The translations under genes and the position numbers were made by a program. The notes under the pieces were generated by a model. It was not told the origin of the DNA. It saw only the letters and a list, made by a program, of their open reading frames with translations, and did no database searches. Shown piece after piece: positions 43,292-53,258 of a stretch of DNA of 64,000 nucleotides; position 1 is the stretch's first letter; every line of letters starts with the position of its first letter. This DNA comes from Parietichytrium sp. I65-24A (Eukaryota; Sar; Bigyra; Thraustochytrida; Thraustochytriidae): the NCBI GenBank assembly GCA_012862575.1, contig BLSF01000034.1:398723-462722 (forward strand). The letters run 5' to 3'.

Positions 43292-44191
43292 TTAAGCCGA
43301 GAGGGTTGCGGTTTTTGGTACTGGGAACACAGATGGGTCAATTCCATCACGGCGAGCGATAGTCTCGATCGACTCCTTGATCTCCTGGTAGTCTTCTTCA
43401 GAAAGCTTGATCTGCTTGCCAGCAGCCTTCTTGGAGGTGGCCTTCACGTCAGCAAAAAATTTCGAGTACAAGTCGGAGACGGTGGAGTCCCTCTTGGCGC
43501 CCTCTGGGTTGGAAAGAGCAGCGATGGCAGAGTCAATAGCCTTGGTCTTGAGGGAGGCGTCCGATCCGGAGAGGTAAGTGCTCTTAACAGTGGAGGTAGC
43601 CTTCTCCACCAAAAACTTGCGGGTGTCTTCAGCAGCGCTGCTCTCAAGGTGAGCGACAGTGTCCAGCTGCTTTACAAAAGCATCACGGACAGCCTGGCGG
43701 AGCTGGTTCTGCGCGCTGGAGGCGCTCTGCTCCATGAGCTTGTTGCCGCCCTCAAAGAGGTGCTTGATGTCCTCAAACACAGCTGTCTGGCGCTTGTGCG
43801 CTTCGAGAGCGAGCTTGAGAGCATCGATCTCAGCCTGCTCGAGAGCCTGGTGCTGCTTTGCGACCTCTGCCTTGGTCTCGTCGAGCATCTCGGCGATGAT
43901 TGGGCCTCCCCTCGAGTACACGGTACCGCAAAACAGCACCCACAGAGCCAGAAGCTGCGACTCAGCGTCGAAGTGGTACAGCCCGGTCAAACTAGCAAGA
44001 CTAAACCCTCCCACAGTGAGTGGCACGTATCTGCTTGGGTCGGTGAGCTTGTACTTCTCCACCATGCTTGGTGGCAATGGCTCCTCATCCTGCTTTCTCA
44101 GTGGCATGCCGCCATGCAAATGCCTGCTGCCTGCCAACGCACGCGCTGACATTTGGCTGCGCGCCACGCGCACTCCGATCCTGCCCAACAT
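43292..44191 (-). CDS. mitochondrial ATP synthase subunit b-like protein
   Basis: 299 residues, one exon, start ATG 44191. The first 28 residues are Arg/Ser/Ala-rich without acids (MLGRIGVRVARSQMSARALA), as in a mitochondrial presequence. A hydrophobic region (about 57-95) is followed by RGGPIIAEMLDETKAEVAKQ and a long charged helix to about residue 210. This matches subunit b of the F1Fo peripheral stalk: membrane hairpin, then coiled helix binding OSCP. The final 90 residues (SNPEGAKRDSTVSDLYSKFF...) extend beyond a typical animal or fungal b subunit. Many protists and plants keep this gene (atp4/ymf39) in mitochondrial DNA, so a nuclear copy is worth noting. Similarity is by layout and a few motifs, so this is a probable rather than certain call. 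Confidence 0.65.
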   Translation of the reverse strand: MLGRIGVRVARSQMSARALAGSRHLHGGMPLRKQDEEPLPPSMVEKYKLTDPSRYVPLTVGGFSLASLTGLYHFDAESQLLALWVLFCGTVYSRGGPIIAEMLDETKAEVAKQHQALEQAEIDALKLALEAHKRQTAVFEDIKHLFEGGNKLMEQSASSAQNQLRQAVRDAFVKQLDTVAHLESSAAEDTRKFLVEKATSTVKSTYLSGSDASLKTKAIDSAIAALSNPEGAKRDSTVSDLYSKFFADVKATSKKAAGKQIKLSEEDYQEIKESIETIARRDGIDPSVFPVPKTATLSA

Positions 44192-45055
44192 TCTGTCCTC
44201 AACCTTCTCCTTATTTGGTGTTCAATCTCTCTCTCTGCCCACAATCTGAACCTATTCTCGCGCAACTATCGCTCTTCTCGCGCGGCCTCTGCGTTCGCCG
44301 CTCCGGTTTTTCACAAAGTCCGAATCGCCCTCGACGTACGCTCTTTGCTCGGCAGCTCTCCTCCGGGGCTAGGTCTTTTTGGTAGATGGGGATAGCACTG
44401 CCCCTGCAGCGTAGAGTACCATCGAGTCCGACTAGGTGGAGAAGGACTATGGAAGATGGTAGATGAGAGTAGCGATCGACGTGGATCTCACCGCGCGTCG
44501 TAGCCGCAGACCGGAGTAGAGTTTGTGGTGAGTGGGATTACCCTCTGCTATTCGAGCTTAGTTGCTGCATATGGTACCTCTTCTGCATTTAAGGAGTTAC
44601 AGTGGTGGCATCGTGACGCTAAGCGTAATGTGTACGGATGTGTGATTAATGGTGTATAATTAGGTTTTGTATGTGCAGCAAAGAAATTTAAGGTGGGGCA
44701 GTGCGGGAGGTAACCTAACCCTCACCAGCCAGTGCGGCCGCCCCTGAAGTGCGTGATAAAATACCCTCGATAGACGCTTTAACGAGATCAATGGAATGGT
44801 AGTTTGATCAGGAAGGCTTCCATTATTCCTTGAATCTATCCAAGATGGTTCTAACAAATACCTACCAGATCGACTATCTTTTGACTGTTACAATGAATGT
44901 TGATTCCACAGTCAATGTTCATTGACAGTGAATAAAGGCTATGAAGGCCATGCGAAACCGACGACCACTTTTCACATGCAATGAAACGCCCTCGGGCACA
45001 AGCGAATCGAGACAACTCTTCGCAGAAAGTTTCGCGCGGGAGCTGATAAGCAGTC

Positions 45056-45361
45056 TCAGAATTCCCAAAGCCTCATGCATGATATCTGCGCGTTGATTAA
45101 AAAATAGTCCAAGCATAGATGGGCTAGATTGACTGGATTGGCTGGCTGCTTTTGCCAGTGCTTCGGACGCTTAGCGGACACCCCCGCTGACACAAAATCC
45201 TCGCGCACTTGAAGTCCTACTCCATTTTTGAGGGGCCGAAAGCCTGTACATTTTGCAAAATGCAACGAACAAAGCTTGCAGAGTTCCACCTTGACCGCCA
45301 TCGACAGCCACCGACAGCAGCGATTTGTGAAGTCCCTGTCAGTCGACGCCAGTCGGCCCAT
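45056..45361 (-). CDS. possible small ORF, unknown
   Basis: 101 codons from an ATG (MGRLASTDRDFTNRCCRWL), with several Cys (ELCKLCSLHFAKC) that could hint at metal binding. No family is recognised and no splice context is seen. It could equally be chance in a gene-poor stretch. Confidence 0.2.
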   Translation of the reverse strand: MGRLASTDRDFTNRCCRWLSMAVKVELCKLCSLHFAKCTGFRPLKNGVGLQVREDFVSAGVSAKRPKHWQKQPANPVNLAHLCLDYFLINAQISCMRLWEF

Positions 45362-45965
45362 CGAGGTTGATCGGAAACGCCATCCGTCGCATGCGCTTTA
45401 GACTCTTTAGACTCTTTAGACGGCCGATAAATTGTGTTGTTGCGTTTTGTCTTATCTTGTTGGAGGCAGAGCCTCGGCAGCCGGCTAGTGCCAAGTGTAA
45501 AGGTGTCATACGTGCTCTTCAAGCGCTGGCGTGATGAGTTCGGTCACAGCAATAAAAGCAATTGCTGCGGCTCAGCTACCTTCTCTTCGGCCTGCAACGG
45601 AGGATCCAGGCGACCGAAAGAGGTCCAAAAAAGCATGCCCTCAGCTGCCATGCGGACTACCTGGCGCTCCAAACTCTCCAAGATAGTTAGATAGAAGTAA
45701 TGCAGACCAACTTGGAGAAACGAGTCTGGGCACCGCAAGCTCTCGAAGGCATTTGGAAAGCATCTGGAAAGCGCAAGCGATGCGCAACGACTTGAAGACT
45801 GCGTCTTGAAAACGTATCAACCACTCGGCCGCCATTGTGAATGTTCCGGTTTTCTCATTCTGTGTCTCAATGATTCCAATGGATATTCATACCAACACCA
45901 AGTCAACAAAAGCGAACGCTGAACGAGGACGGGCTGTTGGTCTGGAAGCGGTTCAAAAGCTCGCT

Positions 45966-45998
<33 letters not shown>

Positions 45999-46143
45999 AT
46001 TTGTTTACTTATTCATTTCTCGACCGATCAGAATCGTTGAAAACAAATCCCGGCGCTTGCAAAAGACTGTTGTTGCACGAATCGATCTCAATCCATCTAT
46101 CAATCCGTCGATCGAAACGTTCAATGTATGGATGTTCATTCAC

Positions 46144-46169
46144 TGTCAATGTCAATGTCAATGTCAATG
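46144..46169. repeat. (GTCAAT)n hexamer
   Basis: About four GTCAAT units continuous with one copy of the 13-bp motif (46138-46150, reverse orientation). The same hexamer occurs inside the RINT1 coding region. Confidence 0.8.
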
Positions 46170-46959
46170 CCATTTCATGTTAATGTTTACGAATGAATGA
46201 ACAATTGAACGAATTTGAATGAATGAATGAATGAATGAATGAAAAGTGACTGACAAGTTCAAAAATAGCATTCCCGACTCGAAAGTTTTTGTTTCTGTCA
46301 CAACCAAAACAACCAAAACCAAAAACTTTTCCATCCGGCTTGCTAGCCCTTCTCCTCAGGCTCAGCTAGTCAAATCCATAACCGCCCCCAGGCGGCCCCA
46401 TCGCCCGCCAGCCTTTACTAGCGAAACGCATAATTGGCCGGTAGCGAAGTGGCAGAAGGAAGGAGCGGGAAGAAAGAAGGACAGGCTAATTCCTGTTTTT
46501 AGAGAGAGAGACAGAGAGAGAGAGAGAGACAAAAGAAACCGAAGGAAAAGCAGAACCAAAGAGAGAGAAGCTGTGCGTCCCCCTCAGTAACGATCCTCCC
46601 ACAGGAAGAGGCCCCGCAGCACGATATCTAGGATAAGCTATACTGTGCGCGCCGACGAAAGGCGAGTGAGATTGTGAGCTTTTGAGCTTTTGAGCTTGTG
46701 AGATTGGAAGGCTGGTTAGTTTGTTTGTTTGTTTGCTTGCTTGCTTGCTTGCGAGTTTGATTGGGATCTCTGTTAGTGCATATCTTTCGTTTGTTGGCGT
46801 GCGTTGGAGGCTTGCTGGCGGACGGGATCGCGGCGATTGACTTGATCGAGCTCGACGGCGACTGGTTGCGACGTAGGTGCTGACGGCGGCGACTGCAGTT
46901 GCGAACGCGAGAGGAGGGGGGCTGTGGCGGTCCATGACCGATCATTGCTGACTAATACA

Positions 46960-49900
46960 ATGGCGGGTCGGAACCGGCCGGCTCTGCGGGTCGACCGCGT
47001 CTTCTGCGTTCTTGTTGCGCTTGCGGGTGTCTCGGCCGGTTCTTCTGATGGTGGAAGCCGGTGGATCTGCAGCGGGGAGTATCAAGAGCCTGAACCGCTG
47101 TGCGTGGACCTTGGCACGGGAACAGGCAATGCGTTCAACTCTGACACAAATGGGACAGTGCCTCAGTGTGTGGTCAACGCCAGCGTAGCCGTGACATGTA
47201 ACCAATTTGTGTCCTCCTGTTCCTGCCAGTGGCAGTGGGACGGTGATCTGGAACTCATGGATACGGCCAATCTTGAATGTGGTGACGGGTCGCCCGAGTC
47301 TGCTCTGTGTGAGATCGGGATCAACGTGACCGGGAACCTCACAGCTAGACCTGGCGCTATTGTGTCCGGGTCCACAGTCCGCTTGGAGGCCCACGGGAAC
47401 ATCAACTTGCTTCCTGGATCTCTGGTGAATGCCACAGCGAGAGGTTTATGGTATCGGCCTGAGAGCTCTGCAAGCTCGGTGGGATTTGGAGGGTCGCATG
47501 GCGGCTTTGGCGGGCGCAGCTCTTGCGCAGTAGCGTATTCGTACTTGAAGACGCAGTTTGGGAGCCCCGTCGCCCCGTGGGAGCACTGGCTGGGAACAAG
47601 CCAAATCGAAGGTGACTACGGCGCTGAAAATAGTAAAGATGAGGCGGGATATGGGTATGGGGGAATGGAGTACTCCGTTTTGCCGCTCTTCGACAGCGGA
47701 CCTGCGGGCCGTGGAGGGGGCAGGGTGGCGATTTTGAGCGGACAGACAATCCTCGCGCGCGGTGTTGTGTCAGCTGATGGAGGCGTCGCTAGGAATGACT
47801 GCAGAAAAGACTGCGGCGCCGGCGCTGGTGGGACGATAGTTTTGAAAGGAGTCTGGATTAAGGACGACTCTGACCTTCCAGAGTTGGCAGGCTTCCTTCA
47901 CAGCCAAGCGTTTCCTACAGCGAGCTTGTCCGCTGCTGGCGGCGACAGCTTCCGCAAGGACAGCGGCGCCGGCGGAGGGGGTCGAATTGCGATTTACGCG
48001 CACTCTAGTATTAATCTACAGAACAGCTTTGTCACAAGAATCCATGGGGGCTACGCAAAGGTGCCCCCTCAGCCTTCAGGTCAAACACGGGCTAGCCTTG
48101 GCGCCTGTATTGGTGGTGGGGCAGGGTCGATTGTCCGTGCTACTTTCTCGAAGGCGAATGCGACATACATAGCATCATTACAAATTGCAAATTGTCCACT
48201 AGGGGTGCAGTGTGAAAGGGTGGATTTTGTGGAATCGCCCTCACCCCTCGTGCTACCCAAGCCCGCTTCGCAAGCGTTTCTTGCTCTGCACGACACGATT
48301 TTGCTATCGCTCGACATCAACAAATTCGCAACTGTGAACGCCACCGACCTGGTGCTCGACTTCGTGAAGGTTATTCCAGCCAGGATAGTCAGCTCTAATG
48401 GTGTGATGAGGCGCGGTAATCTCAATGCGAGAGGCACACCTGGGTTAACTCTCGACAATGGCAGACTACGCATTCTCTCCAAGCTTGAGACCCCTTCCTT
48501 GGAGGTTAGATCTGGGAGCTCGCTCTACACAGGAGACGGCGCGCTGGTCGTGGTCTACCAATCGCAGCTGATTCTGGATGAAACGAGCGAAGTGTCTTTC
48601 CGTGGCGATCTTGGCGTTGATGTGGCAAACTCTGCCAAAATTAGTGGGACGTTTAGGTCAGACAAGGATTTCACGAGGTCCCACCTGCATCTTTTTGCCA
48701 GATTCTTGCAGCTAAATGGGAACGGCATTCAGAGCGATCGAGTTACAATAGTTTCCGACGCACAGGTAGAGATCTCCACCCAGATCTCCGCCGCTCTTGC
48801 GATGGACTGCGGCAACGTCATTCGCCGTAGCGTTTGCGACGATGTTGCCAAGGGCGGTATTGACCAGTTTCGCCCGCCACCTTGGACACTGAAGCCGCCA
48901 CGCGACTTACTTGCTAATCACTCCCTCGCAATTTTAGTGCGCCGGCAAGACAGCGCCGGCGCTTTGGTTGGTCGCCGCGGCCGCCGGTCCCTGACGACAA
49001 CGAACGTCTCCCCGAACATCTCCCTGCGAAATGACCTTAACGTGTACCCGAACGGCGAGCTTTCTTCGCAGAGCATCATGTTGTGTTCGGACTTTATGCG
49101 AATTGCTGGGCAGGTTCGCACGAGCGGGCAGGGTTGTCGTGCGGACTTTGGACCTGGAGCCGGGTGCTCGTCTAATGTGGCAGGCGGAGCAGGTGGGGGA
49201 GGCGGGCACGGAGGCTACGGTGCACCAGGCATCGGCTGCGCTGCAAGGGGAAAGCAGTACGACAGCTATACGGCCCCATTTCTCTCCGGCAGTGGGGGAG
49301 GCGGATCGGGCCCTTCTAGCCTCGGAGGCGGAAGCGGCGGGGGGTCTATCATGATAGGAGGTAGAGAAATCTTGGAACTGGATGGGAGTATTTTGAGCGA
49401 TGGGCTCAGCGGAACTTCGCAGCTCGGAAATGATGCATCTGCTGGAGGCGGCGGAGCGGGAGGCGCCATCAGCATCGTCTCGCGAAGTCTGTGCTCGACC
49501 CCCGGAGGAAAACCCTTGCTGTCTGCCATTGGAGGCGATGGCGGCATTGGCGGAGGAGGTGGTGGTGGTGGCGGCCTTGTGTCTATCTCTTTTAATGACG
49601 AATTTTCCTATCGCCCGGAAAGCGGCGGGTTCAAATACTCGCTTCCATATGGATCAGCATGTACTCACTATGGCAATTTCAGTGCGGGAATCGAGCTCGC
49701 AGGCGGCAAACAAGGATCCGCGGCCCCAGCTCCGCCAGAGCTTTTAAGTGGAGCGTTGGCGAACACCTCCGAAATTGACGACTTGACACTTGACGGGTTT
49801 TTGCGAGGCCATGACCGCGACCGCTCTGGCGGCACCGGCTATTTATCATCTCCATCCTGTGGTGCCGGGCACGGCGGTCCTTGGTGTGAATTCTGCGACT

Positions 49901-52470
49901 TTGGGTTTTATAAGGCGAAAGATGGCCCTGAACCCTGCTCACAGTGCAGTCATCGCCAGTGCATTGATCGAAAGACCTGCTTGTGGATGGCCGAAGGGGG
50001 TACGAATTCGGACTGCCCCGTCATTTGCAATCCGGGCTACGTCCAGCCAAACTGTGTGTCGCCCTTGGAGAACTTGATCTCTTCCATGGGCGGGATCGTC
50101 GTCTTTGCTGCCGTCATCGCCTCATTTGGTCTTTTCCTCGTAATAGTCTTCACGTGCGTGTGCACGCGAGTGGAGTGGTGCCCTGGGTATTACGCCAACG
50201 AAGCGAAAATGCAGCGAAAGAGGCTTCGCACGGCGCTGGCGCTTCGTGAACATCGCCGCCAACTCGGCTTTACGGACGGTGACGACACGGACTTTGGCGT
50301 GCCGCTCCTCTCGAGCGCGGGAAGCGAGCGGGGCAGCGAGGGAGGTTTCTCTAGCTCTCCAGGTGGCGCAAGCTTGCGAATGAGCTCGGAGCGCGACATT
50401 GATGGGGAGTACAGTGAGCTCTTGCCGCTCCGCAATGATCGCTCGCGACGACAAAAGATGCGTCGTGCAGGGGTGCCTTACTCGCGGAAATCCGAGCTGG
50501 AAGGCATTGAGCGGTTGACGGAGTCCGACATCCCATGTCACCTCACCCGTGTTTACTTTTCAGGCAACAATTCACCAGAGAACCCTTGGCAACTTTCCGA
50601 GGCGCTTCCGGAAAAGCTGCAGGACGTGTTCCACGAGAGAAAATATGCTGCCCTTGTGCGAAAAGTCAACGCGGTGGCAACGCACTCAATGATATCGACT
50701 GTTTTGAGCGTCGTCCTTCACGCACTGTGCTACCCGATTGGATACCTTTACATGCGACGACAGCGTAATGTACGCGCGTATAAGATTCTAAAGCTCTTCG
50801 AGACGTATGACCACGAATGCGTGAAGAACACACGAGCCCGTGCTCTCATGAATTCGTTTAAATTTGGCCGAGATAAAAACGCAACCTTAGCGTACGTTGA
50901 TATTCTCGCCAGCAAGCCAGTGGACGCCGCACAGCAGCACGCGAGATTGCCGATGCTCCTGTTTCTCTCCGGTGACGGATCGTATTGGAACCCGTTCTAC
51001 GTCGATTGGTCAGACTTACTTGTCCGCGCCATCCCGCACCTGGTGGAGCTCCGGGCATTCATTGACCAAGCATGGGCAGATATGATCATGACGCATTTGA
51101 ATGCGGCTCTTCGACCGGTGACTTGGTCTATGCTTGATTCAACTACGCAGCCAGCGGTTCGAGTGCTGGAGCGCTACCAAACAAGCCCGAGGGATCTTCT
51201 TGGCGGCCTGAGGGTTCGTCTTGGTCTGTTTGCCACCCCTGGGGCAAGCGCTAATGGCGTTGCCGAGATGCGCCTTGCTCTCATGCTCACAAGAAACGCT
51301 AGCTACGGTTCGACGTACAGCACGCCGCTCTCGATCCCGCGGCCAGTTTTGCGTAAGCCGGACGACAACATGCTCGTCACAGAGGTTCAGAGTGCGCAGT
51401 TGAGGGACAATTCGTTTTTGAACTCGTCCTCATCTTCAATGGCATCTTCGTCGATCTTGCTTGGGGACATGCTTTCGAACGAGGAGCGCCGCGTTGGAGC
51501 TGCGGCGGTGGAGGCGTTTGAACAAGAAGAGCGGCTCCGGTCAACGAACAGCAACCTCAACCTGAAGGTGTCCACGGACGACGATGATGCCGACTCAAGC
51601 GCAGCTGCGACGAACCTCTCTGCCGCAAACTCTCCGTCAAGGTGGGGGAGCGCCATTGCGCCGGCGCCACAGCCAACGACACCGCCGCGCCCGCAGAAAG
51701 CGGTCATTTTTGAAGAGGACTCAGAGGGTTTCCAGAACGACTTTCTGAATAGCTCGCAAGATGTGATTGACCACCGTGTGGAGGAAGAGTCGCTGCCCGA
51801 TCAAAGTATGTTGGACATGGTGACCAGTCCTTATTTCGGGCGCATTCTCGTTCGCAAACGATCTGAGGAGTATGAGGACTTCTTCGCCGAGCACGAGGTG
51901 TCGTCAAGGCCGGGAACCTCCGCAGGAGTTTCGGACTCAGGCATGTCGGAAGCTTCAAGCCACAGCTGGCAAGAGTTCGCGAAGGTCCCAGCGTATGTGC
52001 GCCAATACCTGGGCATACTTTTAAATCGCTCGCCGCGAAAGAACGACAGCCAGATGTTCTCGCGAATCTATCTATCGCTGCTTTTGGGGCTGGACTTTGG
52101 GTGCTCGTTCTTTTTGTTGACCACGTTCTTTTGCGTGGACCACGCTGGCAAGCAGTGCGTGAGGACTCTTTTTGTGCTCGTGCTCGCCATCTACCCCCTC
52201 GCTCTCGTAGTCGGGCCTGTGCTTGGGCTGACCTTTATTGTGTTTCCCTTGTCTGGGATGGGAAGGCAGTACGCGGTTTGGAACGCGCTTTCCATGATCA
52301 ACGCTGTCACTGCGTGCGTCCTCTGTATAATATTTCGGGAAAAGTTCTCCTTCCAAGCGGGCCTCTTTTCTTCTGCTCTGTTTCTTGTGAAGTTTCTGCA
52401 GAGTCGCGCTGTGGACTGGTACATAGCTTTGGTAGAGCTGGACCGCGGCCGGAAGAAGCAGCGCAATTAA
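46960..52470 (+). CDS. large glycine-rich type I membrane protein, plant At5g11700-like
   Basis: 1836 residues, one exon, start ATG 46960. The N-terminus has a basic start and hydrophobic core (RVFCVLVALAGVSAGSS), a probable signal peptide. The ectodomain to about 1040 has many N-glycosylation sites and Gly-rich blocks (GAGGGGGHGGYGAPG) typical of beta-helix/polymer-like folds. A Cys-rich EGF-like stretch (CGAGHGGPWCEFCDFGFYKA) precedes a membrane helix (about 1045-1067, VVFAAVIASFGLFLVIVFTC). The cytoplasmic part shares blocks with plant glycine-rich proteins such as Arabidopsis At5g11700: YDHECVKNTRARALMNSFKF, LAYVDILAS, LPMLLFLSGDGSYWNPF and LNAALRPV. A further helix lies near 1245, and about three to four helices lie between 1704 and 1815. 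The family's function is not known to me. It appears complete and intron-free. Confidence 0.85.
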   Translation: MAGRNRPALRVDRVFCVLVALAGVSAGSSDGGSRWICSGEYQEPEPLCVDLGTGTGNAFNSDTNGTVPQCVVNASVAVTCNQFVSSCSCQWQWDGDLELMDTANLECGDGSPESALCEIGINVTGNLTARPGAIVSGSTVRLEAHGNINLLPGSLVNATARGLWYRPESSASSVGFGGSHGGFGGRSSCAVAYSYLKTQFGSPVAPWEHWLGTSQIEGDYGAENSKDEAGYGYGGMEYSVLPLFDSGPAGRGGGRVAILSGQTILARGVVSADGGVARNDCRKDCGAGAGGTIVLKGVWIKDDSDLPELAGFLHSQAFPTASLSAAGGDSFRKDSGAGGGGRIAIYAHSSINLQNSFVTRIHGGYAKVPPQPSGQTRASLGACIGGGAGSIVRATFSKANATYIASLQIANCPLGVQCERVDFVESPSPLVLPKPASQAFLALHDTILLSLDINKFATVNATDLVLDFVKVIPARIVSSNGVMRRGNLNARGTPGLTLDNGRLRILSKLETPSLEVRSGSSLYTGDGALVVVYQSQLILDETSEVSFRGDLGVDVANSAKISGTFRSDKDFTRSHLHLFARFLQLNGNGIQSDRVTIVSDAQVEISTQISAALAMDCGNVIRRSVCDDVAKGGIDQFRPPPWTLKPPRDLLANHSLAILVRRQDSAGALVGRRGRRSLTTTNVSPNISLRNDLNVYPNGELSSQSIMLCSDFMRIAGQVRTSGQGCRADFGPGAGCSSNVAGGAGGGGGHGGYGAPGIGCAARGKQYDSYTAPFLSGSGGGGSGPSSLGGGSGGGSIMIGGREILELDGSILSDGLSGTSQLGNDASAGGGGAGGAISIVSRSLCSTPGGKPLLSAIGGDGGIGGGGGGGGGLVSISFNDEFSYRPESGGFKYSLPYGSACTHYGNFSAGIELAGGKQGSAAPAPPELLSGALANTSEIDDLTLDGFLRGHDRDRSGGTGYLSSPSCGAGHGGPWCEFCDFGFYKAKDGPEPCSQCSHRQCIDRKTCLWMAEGGTNSDCPVICNPGYVQPNCVSPLENLISSMGGIVVFAAVIASFGLFLVIVFTCVCTRVEWCPGYYANEAKMQRKRLRTALALREHRRQLGFTDGDDTDFGVPLLSSAGSERGSEGGFSSSPGGASLRMSSERDIDGEYSELLPLRNDRSRRQKMRRAGVPYSRKSELEGIERLTESDIPCHLTRVYFSGNNSPENPWQLSEALPEKLQDVFHERKYAALVRKVNAVATHSMISTVLSVVLHALCYPIGYLYMRRQRNVRAYKILKLFETYDHECVKNTRARALMNSFKFGRDKNATLAYVDILASKPVDAAQQHARLPMLLFLSGDGSYWNPFYVDWSDLLVRAIPHLVELRAFIDQAWADMIMTHLNAALRPVTWSMLDSTTQPAVRVLERYQTSPRDLLGGLRVRLGLFATPGASANGVAEMRLALMLTRNASYGSTYSTPLSIPRPVLRKPDDNMLVTEVQSAQLRDNSFLNSSSSSMASSSILLGDMLSNEERRVGAAAVEAFEQEERLRSTNSNLNLKVSTDDDDADSSAAATNLSAANSPSRWGSAIAPAPQPTTPPRPQKAVIFEEDSEGFQNDFLNSSQDVIDHRVEEESLPDQSMLDMVTSPYFGRILVRKRSEEYEDFFAEHEVSSRPGTSAGVSDSGMSEASSHSWQEFAKVPAYVRQYLGILLNRSPRKNDSQMFSRIYLSLLLGLDFGCSFFLLTTFFCVDHAGKQCVRTLFVLVLAIYPLALVVGPVLGLTFIVFPLSGMGRQYAVWNALSMINAVTACVLCIIFREKFSFQAGLFSSALFLVKFLQSRAVDWYIALVELDRGRKKQRN

Positions 52471-52799
52471 CGCTGTCTTGAGAGAGTGGAGAGATAAGAT
52501 AACGATTTTGTTTTGTTTTGTATTGTGTTGTATTGTTTTGCATTGTTTTTCAACGAAAAGACTTTCATTGTGGTGTGTGTTTATTTATACGTGGATGTAC
52601 ACGGTGGGCAGGCGGCACAGTCTCTCTTTCTTCGTACTCTGTTAAGGAGTGCCAACCGGTCTCGCTCAATTCATCTCGTCGGATGCGTCGCATCGCCGGG
52701 GCAAGACGACAGCGCGAGTCAAGGAAAAGAGAACTGTAACCCCAACTAAAAGCCCCAACCTCCCTGAGCCAACAAGCAGCGCCAACGCAGGTATTCCAT
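52471..52799. other. intergenic between convergent genes
   Basis: T/G-rich 3' flank (TTTTGTTTTGTATTG run, 52507-52550) of the glycine-rich gene and 3' flank of the RNase H2C gene. Nothing else is seen. Confidence 0.5.
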
Positions 52800-53258
52800 T
52801 CACTCATCATGCACAGCCTTCGCCATGTCGAGCCATTCCATCCACCTCCTCGCCTCGTCGTGCTCGGACGGCTCCGCGTCCATGTTCCAGTACACAATCT
52901 CCTTGAACACGCCTGCGCACTCCCACGCATCCGCCGCCTCATCCCGTTGTTCGTCCGCTCTGCGCCCATTCCCATTCCCATTCACATTCCCATTCTCCGC
53001 AATCCGCCGCCGCTTGTTCCTCGCTCTCTCCATCAGCATGCCGAGCGCAGCGTCCGGCAGCGCGACCTGCGAGCCCACGAGCTTGCGTCCGCGGAAGGTG
53101 GCCAGCAGCTTATTGCCCTGGGCGTCCGTGGGCTGCGGCGTGAAGAATGCGTCCACATCCGCCGTGCCGGTGTGCCAAACCTTGCATGGAAGATGGTGCA
53201 CCTTGCTGCCAACAAGATCACGCGCGCACTCGCTCGCGCCAGCGATGCGCTCGCCCAT
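52800..53258 (-). CDS. RNASEH2C: ribonuclease H2 subunit C
   Basis: 152 residues, one exon, start ATG 53258 (MGERIAGASECARDL). RNase H2 C, with subunit B, supports the catalytic A subunit in removing ribonucleotides and RNA from RNA:DNA hybrids in the nucleus. Seen: the family blocks VHHLPCKVWHTG, DAFFTPQ, FRGRKLVGSQVALP, a basic variable loop, and a terminal WNMDAEPSEHDE...WMEWLDMAKAV-type helix. Length is close to the human protein. Asn/Gly codons form a small AATGGG-type repeat in the loop (NGNVNGNGNG). The upstream frame is open for 71 more codons but is low-complexity and lacks an ATG. Confidence 0.85.
   Translation of the reverse strand: MGERIAGASECARDLVGSKVHHLPCKVWHTGTADVDAFFTPQPTDAQGNKLLATFRGRKLVGSQVALPDAALGMLMERARNKRRRIAENGNVNGNGNGRRADEQRDEAADAWECAGVFKEIVYWNMDAEPSEHDEARRWMEWLDMAKAVHDE

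Larger units (their letters stand above)
44192..46959. other. 2.8-kb region without a firm gene
   Basis: It holds TTTC (45964-45996), GTCAAT (46144-46169) and GAAT (46216-46243) microsatellites and GAGA tracts near 46500-46530. Two copies of the 13-bp motif ATTGACAGTGAAT occur (44921-44933 plus; 46138-46150 minus). A minus-strand stretch at 45835..45641 starts with an ATG (MAAEWLIRFQDAVFKSLRIA) and may be a small or spliced gene I cannot resolve. The last 350 bp probably contain the promoter of the gene at 46960. Confidence 0.45.
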
